Below are positions 12,401-25,200 of a stretch of 64,000 bases of DNA, piece by piece. The position numbers and the translations under genes are program-made. The notes below the pieces were generated by a model. That model saw only the letters and a list, made by a program, of their open reading frames with translations, was not told where the DNA came from and made no database searches. Positions within the stretch are counted from its first letter, which is position 1; every line of letters begins with the position of its first letter. The stretch is from Tubiluchus corallicola (taxonomy: Eukaryota > Priapulida > Priapulimorpha > Priapulimorphida > Tubiluchidae): the NCBI GenBank assembly GCA_030141605.1, contig JAQGDQ010000077.1:512501-576500 (forward strand), read 5' to 3'.

Positions 12401-15400
12401 AAACAAATCAGGCTACACCTGAGGAACTGAAGTGTTCAACTGGTTTAGACATCATCCCTCGAGTATTTCACTCACTCTTTTGTCCCAGGTGCTGCTACAG
12501 TATAAACTCACATGAGAGAACTGCCACATTTCCTTAAATTACACTAAAATGATCTTACCAAGAATTTTAGTAATTTATTTTATTATTCTTCAGGTAATTT
12601 ACTATTCCACAAGTATATTTAAGACTGCTGGAATTCCGGACGATAGCGCTGTATACGCTACTATAGGTAGGCTGGGTAATTTTTTATAATTTCAATTCGA
12701 GCGCCTAATGGATCAGGTCAATTACAAAGTATCTATCTAACTATCTTTTCAATATTTTAAAGAATTTTTTAAATGTTTCGTAATTTACTCGCCTAGTAAA
12801 ACAGAATCGAATATTGTGGGAAAAGACAGTAAACGCAGTGTATTTCAATTATTTTCATTCACCTATTAATTAATTAAATTCATTTATTCCTGCATTCATT
12901 CACTCACTTATTCATTCATTCATTCATTCATTCATTCAATCATTCATTCATTCATTCATTCATTCATTCATTCATTCATTCATTCATTCATTCATTCATT
13001 CATTCATTCATTCATTCATTCATTCATTCATTCATTCATTCATTCATTCATTCATTCATTCATTCATTCATTCATTCATTCATTCATCCATTCATTCATT
13101 CATTCACTCACTTACTCATTCACACATTCATTCATTCATTCGTTCGTTCATTCGTTCACCTGTACGTGTGCTGGCAAGCTTTTTTATTCCATATATTTTA
13201 TTCACTCGCTCATACAAACTTTCATTTATGCATTCGTACCATTTATAAGTGCATTTAATTCCTACAGGTCTTGGAGGACTGAATGTCATCTCAACAGCTC
13301 TATCAGTTGTTCTTGTGGAACGGATGGGACGACGGATTCTCTTTTTAGGTGGCCTGAGCTGCGATTTCTTTTGTCTGATAGCACTGATGTTGGGGCTTCA
13401 CTTCCAAGTAAACCGACTTTCGATGTACTACAAATGAAAACTTGTTCTAAATTCAGTTAAATTTAAAAAAATTAGAATAACAAAAACAGCAAAGAATGAC
13501 AATTATCAAACTTTAATCAAACGAAACTGGACTGTGGTGGTCTGAAGTGGACACTGTGAAATCTAAAAGGTATGATATGCATAAGCAAATTGAATTGCAA
13601 AATTCGCATTATTATTCCCATCACAGGGTCTCGAAAGCTGATTCTTTTGCTGAATTTACTAACCGCTTCTCCACGTCACACAGCAACGGAGTAACTAGAC
13701 TTACAAGCAGGCCTAACGCAGTAATTAAACGGAAATTATATTAAGTTCTATGCCTTAAGAATTGGCGAACAATGATCACTAAACACAAGAGCAAAAAATC
13801 AAAATTATAAAGAAAATTTGTCAAATGTTAACATCAAAATCAATTTTTAATTGTTCCAGAGTCAAGAAGAATGGTGGCAGTGGGTCAGCATCATATCTCT
13901 GTTTCTCTACATTTTCACATTCGCTATTGGACCAGGTGAAATTAGCGTTTAAGAAGTTTTACCGAACCCGTAGAGTCCACTCAAAGCAGAACAGAAAAAG
14001 CGAATTCCTTATTTTTAATTTGCAATGGGGTTTATATTTATTCTAAAGCTCTTGAGTGCAAACCAGTGTCCAAATAAGGAGCAAAATTTTCGCTTCGAAT
14101 GTGGGAATGACGAATGCAATGACAGAGGAGAAACAAACTGGGCTTCATTTGCTAAGCAGTCTCTACTTAATTAGGCTTAACTGTCATCACAAGCTATTGG
14201 TTCTTTAAACTGATAAAATTTAAACAGTGGAAGAAGCCCGTTTTTTACTTCCTTGTGTTTGTACTGCATCTTATTATATCTAGAAATGACTAGTAATCTG
14301 AGCTAATTTCTAACATACAGTGTGGACAAATTACGATCGATACAGTACAGATGCGGTTGCTTTCAGTCCTGTGCTTAACGAAGCTTGACCCATGCTAAAC
14401 AAAACTTCGTTTTAGTAGAGTGGCTGTATAAGTTTGATTATCGGCCATTGACTTCAACGTTATTGGTATCAATTGCTAGTATAAGGCTACTGTAATAGGC
14501 TTTAGGTGGACAAATGCAGAGACTTTTATCATCAAACCTGAATGATGAGCAAAGTCAGTCAGCAGTGCCATCTGCAGGCAAAAAATGACTGCTTTGATTT
14601 ATATTAGCTTTGTTTTTATGTGTTTTTTTCATTTGCTTGTAATTAAATTTTTATTTTATTTTTAGCGTGCCCAAGCTTTCTGCTTTTTGTTTCTTCTGAA
14701 TTTTAAATTTTTTAATTTTGTGTTTTTAATGTAAATGTTTTTATTTATTGCTGTAATTTCCTTTTATTTGTGCTTTTCATTAACTGTGCATTATATAACA
14801 TTATTTTTACTTGCTTGTGCTTTTAACATGTCAAAGCTTTTTTGCATAGTTTAAATTCTTTTTGCGATTGTAATCTTGGCTTTCTTTTTTATGTTTCTGC
14901 TTATTTTTATTTTTTTATTATTTTGTATGAAGTCATACAATGTACATATGTTTGTAATTTTATGTTTGTGTCCTTACATGTATTTATTTTCCATAATTTT
15001 AAATTACTGAAACTACCTTATTGTAAACGAGCTTTGCTCAATCCAGTTTATTCTGACTAAATATCTTTTCTTATCTTATCTTATCCTAATGACAATAATA
15101 ATTCTCTTTCATCAATAAAACGTCGTAGGTCTAAAGCCAAAGTTGAAAGTTCAAATCTAGAAAATCACATTCATTTCCATTAATAAAAGTACTATATTTT
15201 GAGCTACCATTAGGCAACTTAGGAATCAAAACAATGCAGGCTTAAAAATCCGCCTTGTCTTTAAATTTTCAAATTTTTGTGCAAAGCACAAAACAGGTAG
15301 TATTTTGCTACCTTTGTAACCTTTTTAAGGCTTCAGTAATCTTGTGTTATCGGTATACTAAATACTTATTGTTTGTTAGATTAATTATAAGACAATGTCG

Positions 15401-16971
15401 TAGAAGGCTCACGTGTGCCATGCATCAACTTCCTAGATTACTTCACTGCCAAAAAAAACGCGCGCGCGCTTCCCGCACGGAAAGTCTAACAATTAATTAA
15501 GTAGTCTGGAATGCAAATAATTTGGGTATTTGCTTGCTGCACACGTGTACGCGCGCATGTTTTACGTTTTGGTTTTTGAAAAACGTACAAACTTTGGTAA
15601 CTAGCTACGCTTGGCATGTTGCCATTCCTTCGGTTCCTGTTTGTCAATGACCATGTTTTCTGTAACAATGCTCTATTGTGACAACAATATTGAAAAATAA
15701 CCCCACATCACTCACACTACACGGTGCCACCCACATCAACCCACAAAACAACTACAACAACAAAACTATTTTGCACAAAATTTGAAACGGCGTGAAATGA
15801 CAAACGCTAATAGAGCCGTCTACAGATCATCAATAATGCCCGAACAGTCTACACAATCTTTGCTTACTGCTCCTGAAATAATAGTAATAAGCTTACTGTT
15901 AACAGACACGATGTTTACGGCTGTCATAGAATAAAAATTTTCGTGAAAATGCACATTGTTTTCCTCACTAGCAAAGTTTGGTAAATGGCAAAAAATAAGA
16001 CCGGCACCACAGCGAAAAGGACGAGTTTAATAAGTTACTTCACTAACTAGTAACCCAAAAAGAAAAAACAAACTGACAGAACCAGTAATTCTGTAGCTGC
16101 CCTTTTCGAATGGAGCAACCGTATACAATAAATATTATTATTTTTTGTTAACAATTATTTTTGTTTGTTTTTTAGCACCCATACCCTGGTTTATAACTTC
16201 TGAAATGTTTCACGAATCGGCGCGAGGAGCCGCTGTTAGCATTTCTGTTCTCTTGAACTTTTCTGCCAACTTTGCAGTGGGGCTATGTTTTCCTTTATTA
16301 GAGGTATGCAAAACAAATTATTTACTTTAATATAATAGATCCTTTAAAAGCTTGGTAACGAAAAAGTGAAATGGTTTAAGTATTCTTTAATGTATCGGCG
16401 TCATCACCATCGTCATTGTCATCTTGTCATCGTGAGCATTACTACCATCCCACTAAAATTTTTTATAATCTTAAGCAATCTAAAAATTGATGCTTACAAA
16501 TACAAAACGCAGGGAACAGTTATTTCTGAAATAACATATTTATTAAATAAATTAATCTGTGTGTGATTAAACTATCTCTTTGCTGTAATTTTAACTAAAC
16601 TATGACGGAATTTTTAGCCATCTCACTACAGTTAATATTTATTGTTGTGCTTAAAATTCAGTAATCTTGCAATAATAACAATTTATTTAAGGCTTCCTTT
16701 GCTTTTTCTGCAGGATGTTATGAGTGGTTGGGTGTTTTCAATTTTCGCCGCATTCATATTATCGTTAGGAACCTTCGTCTTTTTCACGTGTCCCGAGACT
16801 AAGAACCGCCCAGTTGAGCAGATAACACAGCGCTGGATGCCAAAAACAGAGAGCCAAATTCCTCTGGAAGATGTTGACGGTATTGAAAATGGTGTCACTT
16901 ATACAAATCTCGGTTTTGCTGCTAATGGAACTGTAGTTGACGAAAATATGTTTGATGTTGCTAAATTTTAA
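6431..16971 (+). CDS. SLC2A: class I facilitative hexose transporter (SLC2A/GLUT family), 13 exons
   Basis: Facilitative sugar carrier of the major facilitator superfamily, expected in the plasma membrane with 12 membrane helices. Coding exons: 6431-6463, 7485-7583, 8414-8574, 8759-8883, 9322-9492, 10011-10118, 10835-10923, 11724-11822, 12594-12666, 13268-13407, 13860-13935, 16176-16303, 16714-16971. All introns are GT-AG, the phases agree, and the sum is 519 codons plus stop, normal for GLUTs. An in-frame TAG at 6395-6397 supports the ATG at 6431. Family signatures: [11 protein letters not shown] in helix 1; an N-glycosylation site (NQT, N51) in the first outer loop; LGRKK (96-100); [16 protein letters not shown] (288-294), including the QLS triplet of glucose-selective class I members; VERMGRR; GPAPIPWF with the cytochalasin-type Trp at 396; and PETK (461-464). 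Oddities: the PESPR motif reads PESPS (214-218), and GPGPIPW reads GPAPIPW. Intron 2 holds a palindromic element and intron 9 a large microsatellite. The family is certain; the exact paralogue (GLUT1/3/4-like) is inferred. Confidence 0.95.
7631..7752. mobile_element. 122-bp palindromic MITE-like element in transporter intron 2
   Basis: Two perfect 26-bp inverted arms (7631-7656 and 7727-7752, starting TGGCGTTTATG) enclose about 70 bp that is itself partly self-complementary. The outer flanks read GTTAAG on the left and GTTTAG on the right, a possible imperfect target duplication. It has no coding capacity. A foldback or MITE-type non-autonomous transposon is the likely identity. Confidence 0.75.
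8647..8704. repeat. short (CAT)n/(CAG)n microsatellite, transporter intron 3
   Basis: A run of ATC/CAT triplets passes directly into CAG triplets, just downstream of exon 3 of the sugar transporter. Confidence 0.85.
12911..13165. repeat. long (ATTC)n microsatellite in transporter intron 9
   Basis: About 250 bp of the ATTC tetranucleotide, pure over roughly 12948-13085, with degenerate edges of CACT and CGTT variants. It is the same motif as the intergenic array at 3470-3860. It ends about 100 bp before the acceptor of exon 10 (13268). Confidence 0.97.
14640..15090 (+). repeat. T-rich intronic block ending in (TTATC)n; possible retroposon 3' tail
   Basis: Within the 2.2-kb intron 11 of the transporter, a strongly T-rich stretch ends in a short CTTAT/TTATC pentanucleotide run (about 15065-15085). 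Many LINE and SINE 3' ends finish in such a microsatellite tail. No reverse-transcriptase coding sequence is seen, so the assignment is weak. Confidence 0.3.
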
Positions 16972-17730
16972 AATATTGTTTAAATATTCTACTAGTCAGC
17001 CAACCAGGTACAGTAATCGCTTGCCGAATTTCAAAAAAAAATAATGTTTTAGATTTGTAAAGAAAATTGTAAACTTTTGTAAAAAAAATAATAACTGTAA
17101 ATAACTTTTTGTAAAAATTTTAACTGTTAATGCAATTATTAATACTTGTAAATGTGATAGCTGTGATATTAATTGAGATCTATAAATTAAGGCTATAATT
17201 ATTATAGAACTTTTAAGTGTGGGCAAGATGATTGTGTCATATCTTGTATAATTTTACCATAATTTACGTTAACATTGCTCAGTATTAATAATTATAATTA
17301 TTATTAATAATTATTTTAAACATCACGATCTGTAATCACAATTGCTTCGTAAACCTGTTTTTAATGTAAACACGACCTGTAAACACAATTAAATGCTATG
17401 ATTGTTATAAAGTTGTTCTATCATGCATTAGAAACTAGTTCTTTGTGCTTCAATAATTTAATAATTTCAAAAAAGGTGACTGTATATTAGACTTCGTTTC
17501 TCGTTGACTTAGTTCGCTTTCTGGTTCGGCAACCTAAAATAACTATGATACCACGTAAAAGGTGAAGCGCACATACACTTCGCACGTACACTCTGTCAGC
17601 AAAATTAATTCTAGCAGTGAGCACAAAAGTAGCATTGTTTTCACGTTATTCCAGTCAATAAAGGAAGAGTATTACTCCACATGACACGATTTCAGTTTAT
17701 GTACAAATGAACCAAAGAACTGATTAAGTA

Positions 17731-18354
17731 GATGCAGGTGAAAAAGTTCCACCTTGTGATCTAGGTTGAATGTAGACAAAATGTAGCATTCATTTCAATT
17801 GCATTCAAGATATAAGTGCAATCTTAACATTACCTTGAAACTCACAATTTGATGCTGACTAATGGATATATGTATTATTATCATCATCGTCATCATCAAA
17901 CGCCCATTACGTTTATTGTAGACAATGGGTCGGCATGTAAACACAGCAGAAAGCTAGACACTGCTACGCCAGTGGCTTGTTAGCACCACTCCCGATTTAC
18001 TGATGAGGATAAAGAAGCAATTGGTTACTGGCGCGCATTCTTTGACGCTGGACATAGTGAATACGTGTGGGCGCAACTAGTAGCTGCTTAGTTTGATTAC
18101 AGCGGTGCGTCTCCCAGTTTATCATTCCATAGCAGCATGAAGTAAACAAAATTTTTCTGCCAGTATTCGTAATCCAGAAAAATTTCAAGAACTTTGATGG
18201 ATGAACTTTCACATTCGTGGTAACACTACTTATTATATACTTATTATTATAGTGTGTATAAGATTGCACTTATATCTAGAATGCTACTGAAATGAATGCT
18301 ACATCTTGTCCATATTCAGCCTAGATCACAAGGTTTAACTTTTTCACCTGCATC
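17731..18354. mobile_element. non-autonomous element with about 95-bp terminal inverted repeats
   Basis: The left arm (17731-17826, starting GATGCAGGTGAAAAAGTT) reappears inverted at the right (18260-18354), with a few substitutions and a small length difference. The arms enclose about 430 bp including a short ATC-triplet run. A 90-codon minus-strand open frame (17997-18269) resembles no transposase I know. Size and structure suggest a MITE-like DNA transposon derivative. Confidence 0.8.
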
Positions 18355-18681
18355 CATTCATTCACTCCTTGGTGGATTAGGGGTGAGTGACCAGATAACC
18401 TACGGTCTTTCCTCACCCCTTGGATAAAGTAAAGGACTTCTTAAAATGGAATATTTGTGACATTAATGAAAAAAATAAACGTCCTATGTCTAGTATTTAA
18501 AAAACAGTACGACTGCATTAAACACGTGACAAATCTTAAGGCTATATAAGAGTTAGTACCTTTTTACAGTTAAGAGTCTTTTAGAACCTGAGCCCATTAC
18601 CTCTTTCTAACTATCAGCATCACATTATCAGTAATATGTTATTAATAAGTTTTTTTCACTACTAATTCTAGTGGTTTTGTT

Positions 18682-19475
18682 GGGCGCCTAGTAACCCACT
18701 AGCCAAAGTAGGACAATTGGTGTACATGGGCTAGCCCAAGTAGGACGCGGCATACATGGGCTAGCCCAAGTAGCACGCGTCGTACATGAGCTAGCACAAG
18801 TAGGACACGTCGTACAAGGGCTGCCTAAGTAGGACACTAGAGACAGGTCACAAATTGAGTCGTTAGCCATACTGGCAGCATCTGTTGTCCTTGTTTATTT
18901 AATAATAAGAATTGAAAACGTCAGGAACGTTGAATAATTTATTATACATCTGGTAAAATAAAAGAATCTTATTCTGAGTAAGTAAAATTGCCAATATTAA
19001 ATTTGGCTTCGATATAAATGTTTTTGAAGTGAAATGAGCCCACTTCTTAGGCGATTCCACACATTAAAGTATATCATTTTTATTTTGTCTCTCTTCACAG
19101 ACAGGTAATCTGTTTCACTACCTCTTGGACAAATAATTGTTTTCTACTAAGTAAACGGGCTAGCGAGTTTTGTGTCCTACATAGCTACAAACATTAGGTA
19201 CTTAGTTTGATGTTATGATGATGTTAATGGAGCTAGTAATAATGATGATATTATTGAAAAAAATACATTGTAGATTGTCAAGGAGTATTTATCATTAGTA
19301 TAAAGTTATCTTTTCTAAAACATGTTTAGTTTTATGTTTCAATATGTCATAATTCTCGACAGAAATCGCCAGTGTCCTACTTGGGCTACCCATGCACGAC
19401 ACTGCTTTTCCGCAAATTTAACACATGCGTTTTAACGGAAGTGTCCTACTTTGGCTATTGGGTTACTCGGCGCCC
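18682..19475. mobile_element. 794-bp inverted-repeat element with subterminal 30-bp repeats
   Basis: The ends match as inverted copies (GGGCGCC-AGTAACCCA-TAGCCAAAGTAGGAC) with 2 differences over about 33 bp. Inside the left end, four to five degenerate copies of a roughly 30-bp unit (about 18705-18845) carry the palindrome GGGCTAGCCC followed by AAGTAGGAC. Inverted copies of the same core sit near the right end (about 19371-19400 and 19439-19456). Repeated subterminal motifs next to terminal repeats are typical of transposase-binding sites in hAT- and foldback-like elements. No transposase is present and no clear target duplication is seen. Confidence 0.75.
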
Positions 19476-22296
19476 TACAGCTTGATAATAAGCTTACCTC
19501 CTAAGTCTATAGTGCCACATTTTATAATTGTATCTGATCTTTGTAAAAATCACAATTTGATTTTATGTACTTATGATGTAAAAGTATTTGTTATCTTGCG
19601 GAGTAATATTTATTTAAGTTTCATTGCCAACTCGTCTTTTACATGCTTGTATACATTCTAAAACATAGCACCACCTGTTGATGCCAGGCCCTCCTATCCA
19701 TTGCTGCAACCTACGATGCATCATCCCAAAAATCGAGATTTGGATTTGCTAGATCTTTTCCCAATATATCCATAATTATATTTACGGCAGTAGATGACCC
19801 CAGAGGCAGAAAATCATACAGATGTCACAAGGACTAAAACTTGGTGTTCCGATGATGAACCTCGTTCCAGAGCTAGTTATAGAAGCATTTGGGATTATAG
19901 TAGCTGCAAGGGAGGGGGCAGCAAAAGGCCACAGAGTTGCAAAAAAATTGAAAAGTTGGACTTCTAAAATGTCACTTTTAGAATTTTTGCCACTTACATA
20001 CATTTGGCATTATAATTGCTACCTTCTATCAGTAACTCACAGCAATATCAGTGAATATGCACACTCACTCATAGTATTAATCGGTAGTCTATATACGCAC
20101 ATCAACCACACTTAGAGTTAAGTGATTTAAAACTCTAATGCTTAATAAAATAATTTTACCTTATATTAGACAATGTTCCTCAAACTTTCTTAGAACTATA
20201 CTAAGAAGGAAGCCCTAGATTTTTAGCAAGCAAACTATGCAATACGTGACTGATAACTGATTGATCGAATGACCAATCAACAATGTTGAAGAAATTAGTT
20301 TCGCCAAATGCATCTCATTATAATAGCTATAGCAATTCATTTATAAACACATGTTCTGCAAAATATCCCAGCTAACTAGTCACTTCTCATGTCTTGTGTT
20401 GCTTAACTGTTGAAGGAAATTTAAAATTTTGAGTATCATAAAGTAATTACACTATGAAATCTTTTAGATATTAGCGCGCGACCTGTATTGATTGGTGACT
20501 ATGTGGCAATGCCAATACTACAGTAATCATAATAGTATAATTTGAAGCCAACCACAAATCAATGAATCAGCATGATAATACTTTTAACTATTATATAGCG
20601 AAATTCTAATACAGCAGATTTGTAGGTCTTGAAAGGAGCTGTGCACTGCTGCAAAAATCATTTCTTCTTCATAGCAGCAAGCCTATTTATAGAACAAAAT
20701 TACCCCAAGTAATAATAATGGTGTAGCTTTAACATCTTTTAAGGTGTGAAACAATTTTGTCATCCTAGGTAATAAAGAGAGGAAAACATCTAAACGTTTC
20801 TATTAAAATTTTTGAAAATGTCAGAAAAAGTGTACCACGGACTACATCCATCGGTCTGCAAAGATTTGCCAGCCCTGGCTGACCACCTCGGTTAACTGAA
20901 CTGAAAAATAATAAAAACTTAAAGATTTTTTTATTTAAAATTGCAAAATTTTCTATTTAAATCATTATATCCACATTGCTCTAATTTAGAAAGAGAATCC
21001 CAGTCAGTTTCATCAGCTAACCATGGACATCTTCTTTTGAACCTGCACTAGTTGTTTAATAAGAATTGAATACAATTGAATATTCAACCTTGGGATATTT
21101 TCGTTCTTTTGCTTATTTTGCAGTAGCCCATATTTAGTCAAATATAGTCAAGCCTTTTTATACCGCCTACTTTTTGGTGTTATAGCGAGTTTGGCATTAT
21201 AACAAGGTGCATTAATATATATATATATATACATGCGGACATTGTGTTTCCTAAAAATTTGCATGTTAAATGGAGTTGGCATTCTAAAGGGGGCGTTATA
21301 ACAAGATTTGGCTGTAGGTAGACAAAAAACAAATTACACAGCCCGGGAGTTACTGTATTACTGTGCATGTCAGTCATTGAGCTGTTACATAGCATGTGTA
21401 ACATACATGTTACGAATATACCTAACGTGTATAATAATAATTTCGCAGTGATGCCACTCTTGCTGTTGCCTTTTCTGTATGTATGTATGTATAAATCAAA
21501 CCACTTATGAAATGAAATTATTTCTTATTAAATTGAGATCTTTAACCTAAAATTAAAGGTTATCCTGTCTTAAAAGTTTTCCTGCCTTAAGTTGTCTCTC
21601 CCTAAGTGTGAATTGAACCGCTTATAAAATAAAATCATACAATTACTTCTCATTAGAGAGAGCGATTGTTAAAGGTTGTCGCTTCTTTGCAAACTGTTAT
21701 CCAATTGTTCAATATTATTTTTGGATGAGATTATTTTATAATCCTCATTCATTTTTAGAGTCTATTTTGTTTCTCAATAAAAATGCACTAAGTATTACCG
21801 AAGAGACAAAATTATATAAGGGATGCTCATATCAGCTGTCAGCTGTGTTTTTATTAATAGTATTTCTATATTATTCTGCTGATATATCATTACATTATGG
21901 ATGGATAATAAGTTTTCACAGTAGGGCTGCAGCAGCTTCATTCATTGCAATTCATGCATTAAAGGAAAGTCCTCATTGTGGTGTTCGTTGTTGATGCTTA
22001 GTGTTTGAAAATAACTTTTCAAAAAGCTAGTAGAATAGGAAGATATCCATATCTTTGCCTAGGCTAAGAAAAGGTTGAAATGTTCCATTGGATTTAAGAT
22101 TTTTAGTTATAAGTATGTAATGTTTTTATAACTACCATTTTAAGTTTCAGGTCACAAGGAAACAAAGATAGAGAAATGACATTTATAACTTGCATTTCAA
22201 AGTACTTGGACAAAAGTCTGTATCCAATGAAAGCTGTTTGTAGCTAGACGTGTAGTTCTTTATATACCTCTTGCATTTGAGTACTGCTATGTAGTT

Positions 22297-25200
22297 ATGA
22301 CAAGCGTATCTCTCCCTGCCATTCAAAAATCATCTAAAAATGGAGCGGCAGCATTGCTGGAGAAGTATGTACTTCTTCTTAGTTATTTTTCATTTATAAA
22401 TTTCTACAGCAATTATGGGTCAGTTAATATAATGAATATACACTTTTACAATTTAAAAGTTATTGAGAAACTGATTGACTCTTTACTAACTCACTGTTAT
22501 TGGTTTTATTTTTAGGCATGAGCTTGAAGTAATTACAGCATTGCTTAATGCACTGAAGTTAGGAGATCCAACAAAAAAGGTAATTGTGTAATTGGATAAT
22601 GTATTTCCTGTTCACCACTTCACATTTCAGCAAAGGTTAGGTTGAACTAATCCCAGTACTTTGTTTTTTGTGGTTGGACAGATGGGATGACAATGATGGC
22701 AGATTGAGATTAAATAGGATTAGAAGTAATTATTGCTATTTTATGACAAATCAGTTATGTCGAATTGATTGTTTTAAATCATGTCTTAGAACTAACTTTC
22801 AGCTAAGAACACGCAGTTAGCAGGTTTCTTAAACCAAACCTAATTGAAAGAAGTGAAATGTGAAAAAGTCAGAACAGAGCCTGAATTTGAACTAAGCTAG
22901 CATAGGTCATCATTTTGATTACAATTCTAGTACCATTTTCACTAGACTACTAGCCTCTCTTGTGTCAAGGTAGGTTTTAATGCCATTCTAAGAACTCGCG
23001 AAACAGTGTAGCATATCATTAATTTACTCATGAATGGTAAAGTAATTACAACTAATGTGATAATTTGTTTGATGTTTTCATACTATTTTGTTGATTCATT
23101 GTGTAATAATTGAATGTGACCTGCTACATAGAAATATACTACATAGAAAGTTAATTTCACTGTTTTTACTTTCTCATTTTAAGATTACCACCAAATTGCA
23201 GAAAGACGGCAAAGAAGAGCAGATGCTATGTGCAGCTGCTAAGAACAAAAAATCGATAGAAGACCTAGCTTTGGAAAACTTCAGGTGTCTGGTTATTCAT
23301 GCTGTTTTATTTAATATACTATTTTGTCTTGTGCTGTTCTATTTTTGCTGAACTTTTCAAGACTTATTTTGAACTATATGTGTATTTTTTATATATACAC
23401 TAAATGTACCAGAAAATACAACAAACAGTGCTAACTTTTAAGTACAGTTAATTCAATCTGCTTTTCCAGCTAAATGTTTTGAGGAAAAGGAAAAAATATC
23501 TATACTTGTACTAACAATATTTGGCAAATTTATTGGGCCACATATATCTATTGTATTTTAAGAATCTATCCTGATACTGAGGCCAAACAAATAAATTCAA
23601 TAATTTTTCTTTAGAAATATCATAGTTTATACTCTTGGCGAAAACTAAACCGTTAGGCTCATTGTACAATTGTGGTCTGTGAAATTTGTTCCTTGACTAA
23701 TACATTTTTGTAATTATTGTACATTAAATTTATTTTCTGATGCTGTAGTGTTGTTATGCATGTTTTCATGGTCAGTAGAATGACTTATGTAATTTTTTTT
23801 CCTAATGAAACTCTAAATAATTTTCAGCGTTACATACAGAGATGTTAGGGACTTCAGTTGTGGGCAACATGCACATCTTCTAAGTGAATTGTTTACATTA
23901 TTGGTTACAACTAGGTTTATAAGGTAAGTTTTTTCAGACATTTTTAATAGGCCATTTTTATAGTAACCCAAAAAAGAATAATTGAATATGTAAAATTCAT
24001 CAGTTAGCTATAATGATTATACTGGCAATTTGAAATTCTGGCAGGATTGGACTCGAGATTTGCCTTTCTTATTGCATATAATCGAAGTCATGTTTCATTA
24101 AATTTTTATACAAATGTGCTGTCTAAGATTGACCATCTGTGAATGAATTGAGTTTTTATATTTTAATTTTGAATGTGACCTGAGTAACGGAAGTTTTTAA
24201 GCCATTCATAAATAGATTGCTTGTAGAGATTACTTACGAAAGACATTTCTTAAATGCATCAGGGCATTTCAAGTACATTTGGCATCTACATTTTCAAGCT
24301 TTTTGAGACATCTTTATGTCCTACTCCTAACATATGCTTTTTAAATGAATCATTGTTGTCCCAAACACGTGATAAATATATGGCACTGTGACAAAAAAAT
24401 TCTGAAGCAATGTAAATATTTTTACAGTATCAATACCAATTATGTTACCAACTTGCCATTAGTGTACCTAGGTTTTGAAGCTCTTTTTGTTGTTATAAGG
24501 AAATGGATTTTCACAGCATCATGGAGAACCCTATTTTTGCGGGTTCTATGTTTGCGACTTATGATGCGTGATCACACATACCTGCACCACTTTGTTGAAT
24601 TAAAAGGCATACAGAAATTAGAATATGTAAGTACATATAGCCGTTTTTGTATAATAAGTTTGTTTTTAGCATCGTAACAATTAGTAAAGCTTGTGTGATT
24701 GTTTTGTTTTTTTGCCTTGGTTTTTTCATATTGTGTGTTTGCCAGAAATGTTTTAAACAAGACTGTGCCTCATTTATTTCCCTGCAGTAATGGTCTTAAA
24801 CTTTTCATAGTAAAAATAGGGAGTGAAACGTGATACCTTTTGTTTATTATAGATTTTTGAAAGGGCGGTGAAGTGTAGTTTGTTGGAGACAACTGAACAT
24901 TTCTATATCGAATTACTAAAGGAAACCGCATGTAAGCGAAGCTTTTGGTATTTCTTATTTATTTCTATTGCTCTTTTTTTTGTTTAGTTAGTTTTTGCAA
25001 TTTCTGCATTTTGATTAGCAATGTTGGATATTTTTCAATGTGCAGGACGTGGTCAGATTTGTAACTTAGTTAAGCGTAGCTTCTTAAAATTCTGGATGGC
25101 CCTAGCAAAAAAGACAGACAGGCCTTCAACTTGCAACCAACCACTAGAAAAGTGATTCATCCTGATAAATTTGCCTCCACGGATGAAGACATGAGTGCGG

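Larger units (their letters stand above)
16972..22296. other. intergenic region between the sugar transporter and NEK10
   Basis: The transporter 3' UTR begins here, with candidate poly(A) signals ATTAAA at 17388-17393 and AATAAA at 17657-17662. Two inverted-repeat elements follow (17731-18354 and 18682-19475). From 19476 to 22296 I see only AT-rich sequence, short TA runs and open frames of at most 97 codons (for example 19822-20115, +) with no recognisable family or splice context. The promoter and any non-coding exon of NEK10 should lie near its right end. Confidence 0.6.

Noticed and set aside
18688-18870. 60-codon minus-strand frame with repeated Cys/Thr/Pro segments
   Set aside because: It only translates the 30-bp subterminal repeats of the inverted-repeat element.
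19822-20115. 97-codon plus-strand frame between the transporter and NEK10
   Set aside because: The first half looks superficially protein-like, but it has no family resemblance and no exon borders.
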